From contig BBCS01000008.1 of the NCBI GenBank assembly GCA_001316125.1, positions 1-64,000 on the forward strand: DNA of 64,000 nucleotides. The letters are read 5' to 3'. The translations under genes were made by a program, and so were the position numbers. Shown here piece by piece: positions 61,841 to 64,000 of this stretch. The DNA is from Vulcanisaeta distributa JCM 11213. GTDB taxonomy: Archaea; Thermoproteota; Thermoprotei; Thermoproteales; Thermocladiaceae. The notes under the pieces were generated by a model. That model was not told where the DNA came from, searched no databases, and saw nothing but the letters and a program-made list of their open reading frames with translations. The number at the start of each line of letters is the position of its first letter. The first letter of the stretch is position 1.

Positions 61841-62569
61841 ATGCATGATGTGGAGATTATTCAGTTAATAGAGATACCAATCAGTGAGCTGGATAAGGTT
61901 GTGAATGTCATTAAATGGGCATTTGAAGAACTTAATATACCAAGCGATGATGTGATTATCTATATAACAGATGACCATAACAGGGTGAGGGAATTCCTCG
62001 GTCTTGAAAAGGTAACCCATGAGGAGTGGCCTGTGAAATACATCGACACGGAAGGGCAAGTTGCAATATCCATAATACCTAATAAATTACTTCAATTGAA
62101 GGAGAATGATGCTAGGATCATGGTGTTACGTGAGATCGCTCTAATAAGGGTTATGAGTGACCCCCCCGAGTTAATAAGCATGTGGGTTATACCACAGGGC
62201 ATGAGTGATAATATAGTGCATAGGGTTTCACTGGCCATGCTTAGAAGGACCATTGATTTCGTAATAGCTAAGTCCCAATCACTAATTCAATACTTAATAA
62301 ATACATTCGACAAAAATGAGTTGAAGAATGTACTAGTTACATGCCAATTAGCTATTGACTGCGCAATAACAGCGCTGGCACTTGACGTACCACTTAGTAT
62401 TGAATTAGCAGGGAATGTTGGTTTGGGTAAATCCCTATGGAATGATGTGATGAGAGGGTTGAGTAATGATTTTATTAGGAGGTACGATGATTTCAGGGAC
62501 TTTGTTAGGAATAACTTCAATGTTGAGAGTGCATATAATTACTTACTTATGATGTTTGGGAAGTCATAG
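61841..62569 (+). CDS. Unrecognised protein, divergent from the radical SAM gene
   Basis: A 242-residue intact frame: an alpha/beta N-terminus (MHDVEIIQLIEIPISELDKV), IISIIPNKL-like strands, then a mostly helical C-terminal half (VSLAMLRRTIDFVIAKSQSL, NELKNVLVTCQLAIDCAITA). No metal or nucleotide motif is seen. I recognise no family. It converges on the HAD gene with a six-base overlap. Confidence 0.5.
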   Translation: MHDVEIIQLIEIPISELDKVVNVIKWAFEELNIPSDDVIIYITDDHNRVREFLGLEKVTHEEWPVKYIDTEGQVAISIIPNKLLQLKENDARIMVLREIALIRVMSDPPELISMWVIPQGMSDNIVHRVSLAMLRRTIDFVIAKSQSLIQYLINTFDKNELKNVLVTCQLAIDCAITALALDVPLSIELAGNVGLGKSLWNDVMRGLSNDFIRRYDDFRDFVRNNFNVESAYNYLLMMFGKS

Positions 62570-63280
62570 TCGGGGGGGCAGGTAATTTCTTAGGAAATCT
62601 GCAACGCCCTTACCGCTGGGCTTGTCGAGTACTAACTTAGCTCTTTTCCTGAGCTCGTCGGTTGCGTTCGATACGGCAACCCCCCCATAGCCAACCACAT
62701 CCATCACCTCAATGTCGGTGTCACTATCGCCTATGTAAACAACCTCGTTACAGGGTATATTCATCATATTACATAGGTACTTAACAGCCACAGCCTTACT
62801 TGAATTAATTGGTTGAAGGTGCAGGGCATAGCCGCTGTGGGAAACCCTCACCTTACTGTCTAGGTTCATTCTTTTCAATTCCTCCTTAACAACCTCCACC
62901 AACTCATGCGGCTCCTTAGGCGCCCATAGCGTTATGTCGAACTTCCTATAATTAAATTGATACGTAGGCCTTAAACCCGGTATTAACTTCATAAGTCTCA
63001 GGGCAACCTCCCTGAGGTTCAAGTCCTCACATAACTCATGAATCTCACCCCCCCTATAATCCACGATACACCCATTCTCAGCAATGAGGGGAGATCCCTT
63101 AGGCAAACCTATGTATAATGAGAGGGCTTGGGTAACTATCAGGGCATTGCCTGTTACAAGACCAACAACGTACTTACCCGTAATATCCTGAACAGCGGCA
63201 ATGGCATCAGGGTCTAGGGCCTCCGTATTCCTATTCTTCGTTAGAGTCCCATCAACATCAAGTAGTACGAGCTTAATCAT
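62564..63280 (-). CDS. Archaeal phosphoglycolate phosphatase-type HAD hydrolase
   Basis: 238 residues, intact. Motif I is LLDVDGTLTKNRNTEALDPD, motif II GLVTGNALIV and motif IV YIGDSDTDIEVMDV; the C2 cap lies between. This matches the Cof-like archaeal PGPase group. Its end overlaps the converging unknown gene. Confidence 0.87.
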   Translation of the reverse strand: MIKLVLLDVDGTLTKNRNTEALDPDAIAAVQDITGKYVVGLVTGNALIVTQALSLYIGLPKGSPLIAENGCIVDYRGGEIHELCEDLNLREVALRLMKLIPGLRPTYQFNYRKFDITLWAPKEPHELVEVVKEELKRMNLDSKVRVSHSGYALHLQPINSSKAVAVKYLCNMMNIPCNEVVYIGDSDTDIEVMDVVGYGGVAVSNATDELRKRAKLVLDKPSGKGVADFLRNYLPPRL

Positions 63281-63312
63281 CGGACTACCTAATTACTTAG
63301 CCTTTTTACTCT

Positions 63313-63976
63313 TTATACCGCAGTAATCTCCCTAGGCATAATTGATTCTTTCCACTTGATACTCATTAATGCATTCTCATCATGATAATACGTCCAATCC
63401 CTGACCCACTCGCCAGTTATTGTGTATATGGCGAGTGCCGTAGCCGTTAACTCATGTTCATTCAAAGCCTTTATTAATATGGCCGTTATAGACGACATGA
63501 TTATTGAAAGAGCAATAACAATGTAAGGTAGGAATTGGTATAGCACGATATTGAGAGGTATTGTTAGCGCTATAATAATTACCAATGGTATTGTTATGAG
63601 AATTAGCGGTTCAATTCTCCTTGGTGCTAACTTAAATAATAATGATGGAGGTCTTTGATAAAGTACGTGGTGAAAGACCTCATGTATTAACACCCTACCA
63701 AATAGGGGGTCTTTGCTTCCTCATAAGCTCCGTAGACACGTATATGATGGGTGTTGGTTTACGTGGTGTATAGACTGCATAAGCTCCAAAGAAGCTCGTC
63801 ATAACGTCAGATATTACGATCTTAATAGGGTCATATCCACAACTAATTAATGATTTATTTACTTCATTAATAAATAATTGATGATTAATATCACCATTCT
63901 CAAATTTATATAAGGTAAACCTTAGTTTACTAATGATATCCAAGTACTGAATGAGCCAATTAGGTTCGCGGGACAT
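63313..63976 (-). CDS. Membrane metalloprotease (HExxH), one frameshift
   Basis: Starts MSREPNWLIQYLDIISKLRF; at 63703 a C5 run (minus strand) breaks the frame, and four C's give RPLFGRVLIHEVFHHVLYQR. HEVFH is the zinc motif, followed by two membrane helices (LILITIPLVIIIALTIPL, VIALSIIMSSITAILI). The distal Glu may be NEHELTATALAIY. About 220 residues, similar in layout to M48-like proteases. The end is EITAV, close to the HAD start. Confidence 0.65.
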
Positions 63977-64000
63977 CTTTCATCATATTTTTAATTATTG

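Noticed and set aside
1..64000. Programmed ribosomal frameshifting as a general explanation for broken genes
   Set aside because: Breaks occur at many unrelated sequences, without a shared slippery heptamer or downstream structure, and affect ribosomal proteins.
1..64000. Extensive gene decay of the organism
   Set aside because: Essential single-copy genes are hit as often as accessory ones, and their protein sequence is otherwise well conserved.
1..64000. tRNA genes or insertion sequences
   Set aside because: No cloverleaf, conserved T-loop or transposase motif was recognised in the gaps.

Overview
The window is from a hyperthermophilic archaeon, most likely a Thermoproteales member close to Vulcanisaeta or Caldivirga. 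The basis is gene content: TATA-binding protein, eS25, SDO1, the exosome subunits Rrp4, Rrp41 and Rrp42, RpoP, Hjc resolvase, a p-stomatin/NfeD pair, PaREP1 and archaeal-type ATPases. Many genes also carry TATA elements about 25-29 bases before the start codon, as expected for leaderless mRNAs. No tRNA, rRNA, CRISPR array or transposase was recognised.

Layout. 1-3.5 kb: a surface-glycan cluster (FkbM methyltransferase, GT-A and GT-B glycosyltransferases). 3.5-9 kb: an accessory region with four copies of a perfect or near-perfect palindrome (GTTTAGAAATTTCTAAAC) bracketing a PaREP1 gene, a zinc-ribbon gene and an archaeal ATPase, followed by a coiled-coil PD-(D/E)XK protein and what reads as a single-chain HEPN-MNT fusion. 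9.1-18 kb: one giant secreted, membrane-anchored surface protein of about 2,500 residues, plus a pilin-like surface protein. 18-22 kb: a second accessory patch (a helical protein coupled to a RelE toxin, an archaeal ATPase, a retropepsin-like protease, a two-gene HEPN/MNT pair, a membrane coiled-coil protein). 22-48 kb: mostly housekeeping genes for ribosome, exosome, NAD, transcription and repair, with peptidases and several unknowns. 48-64 kb: Hsp20, a three-gene amine/proline/sarcosine dehydrogenase-like module, AMMECR1, PHP and HAD enzymes, stomatin/NfeD, a radical SAM enzyme and a membrane metalloprotease.

A dominant feature is the state of the sequence itself. About a hundred runs of exactly seven G or C occur, and many genes, including essential ones (uS4, eS25, Rrp4, Rrp42, MtnA), are split by single-base shifts. 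In several conserved motifs a seven-base run adds exactly one glycine to a motif that a four-base run would restore, for example radical SAM CPRGCAFC read here as CPRGGCAFC. Where a five-base run breaks a frame, four bases usually restore it. I read most frameshifts as consensus errors rather than gene decay. Genes are therefore annotated over their full inferred span, with the breaks stated.

The best candidates for undescribed biology are the palindrome-bracketed cassettes, the HEPN-MNT fusion with its nuclease-like partner, the giant surface protein with its pilin-like neighbour, the large antitoxin-like protein coupled to RelE, and a small protein paired with a RecF/SMC-like ATPase.
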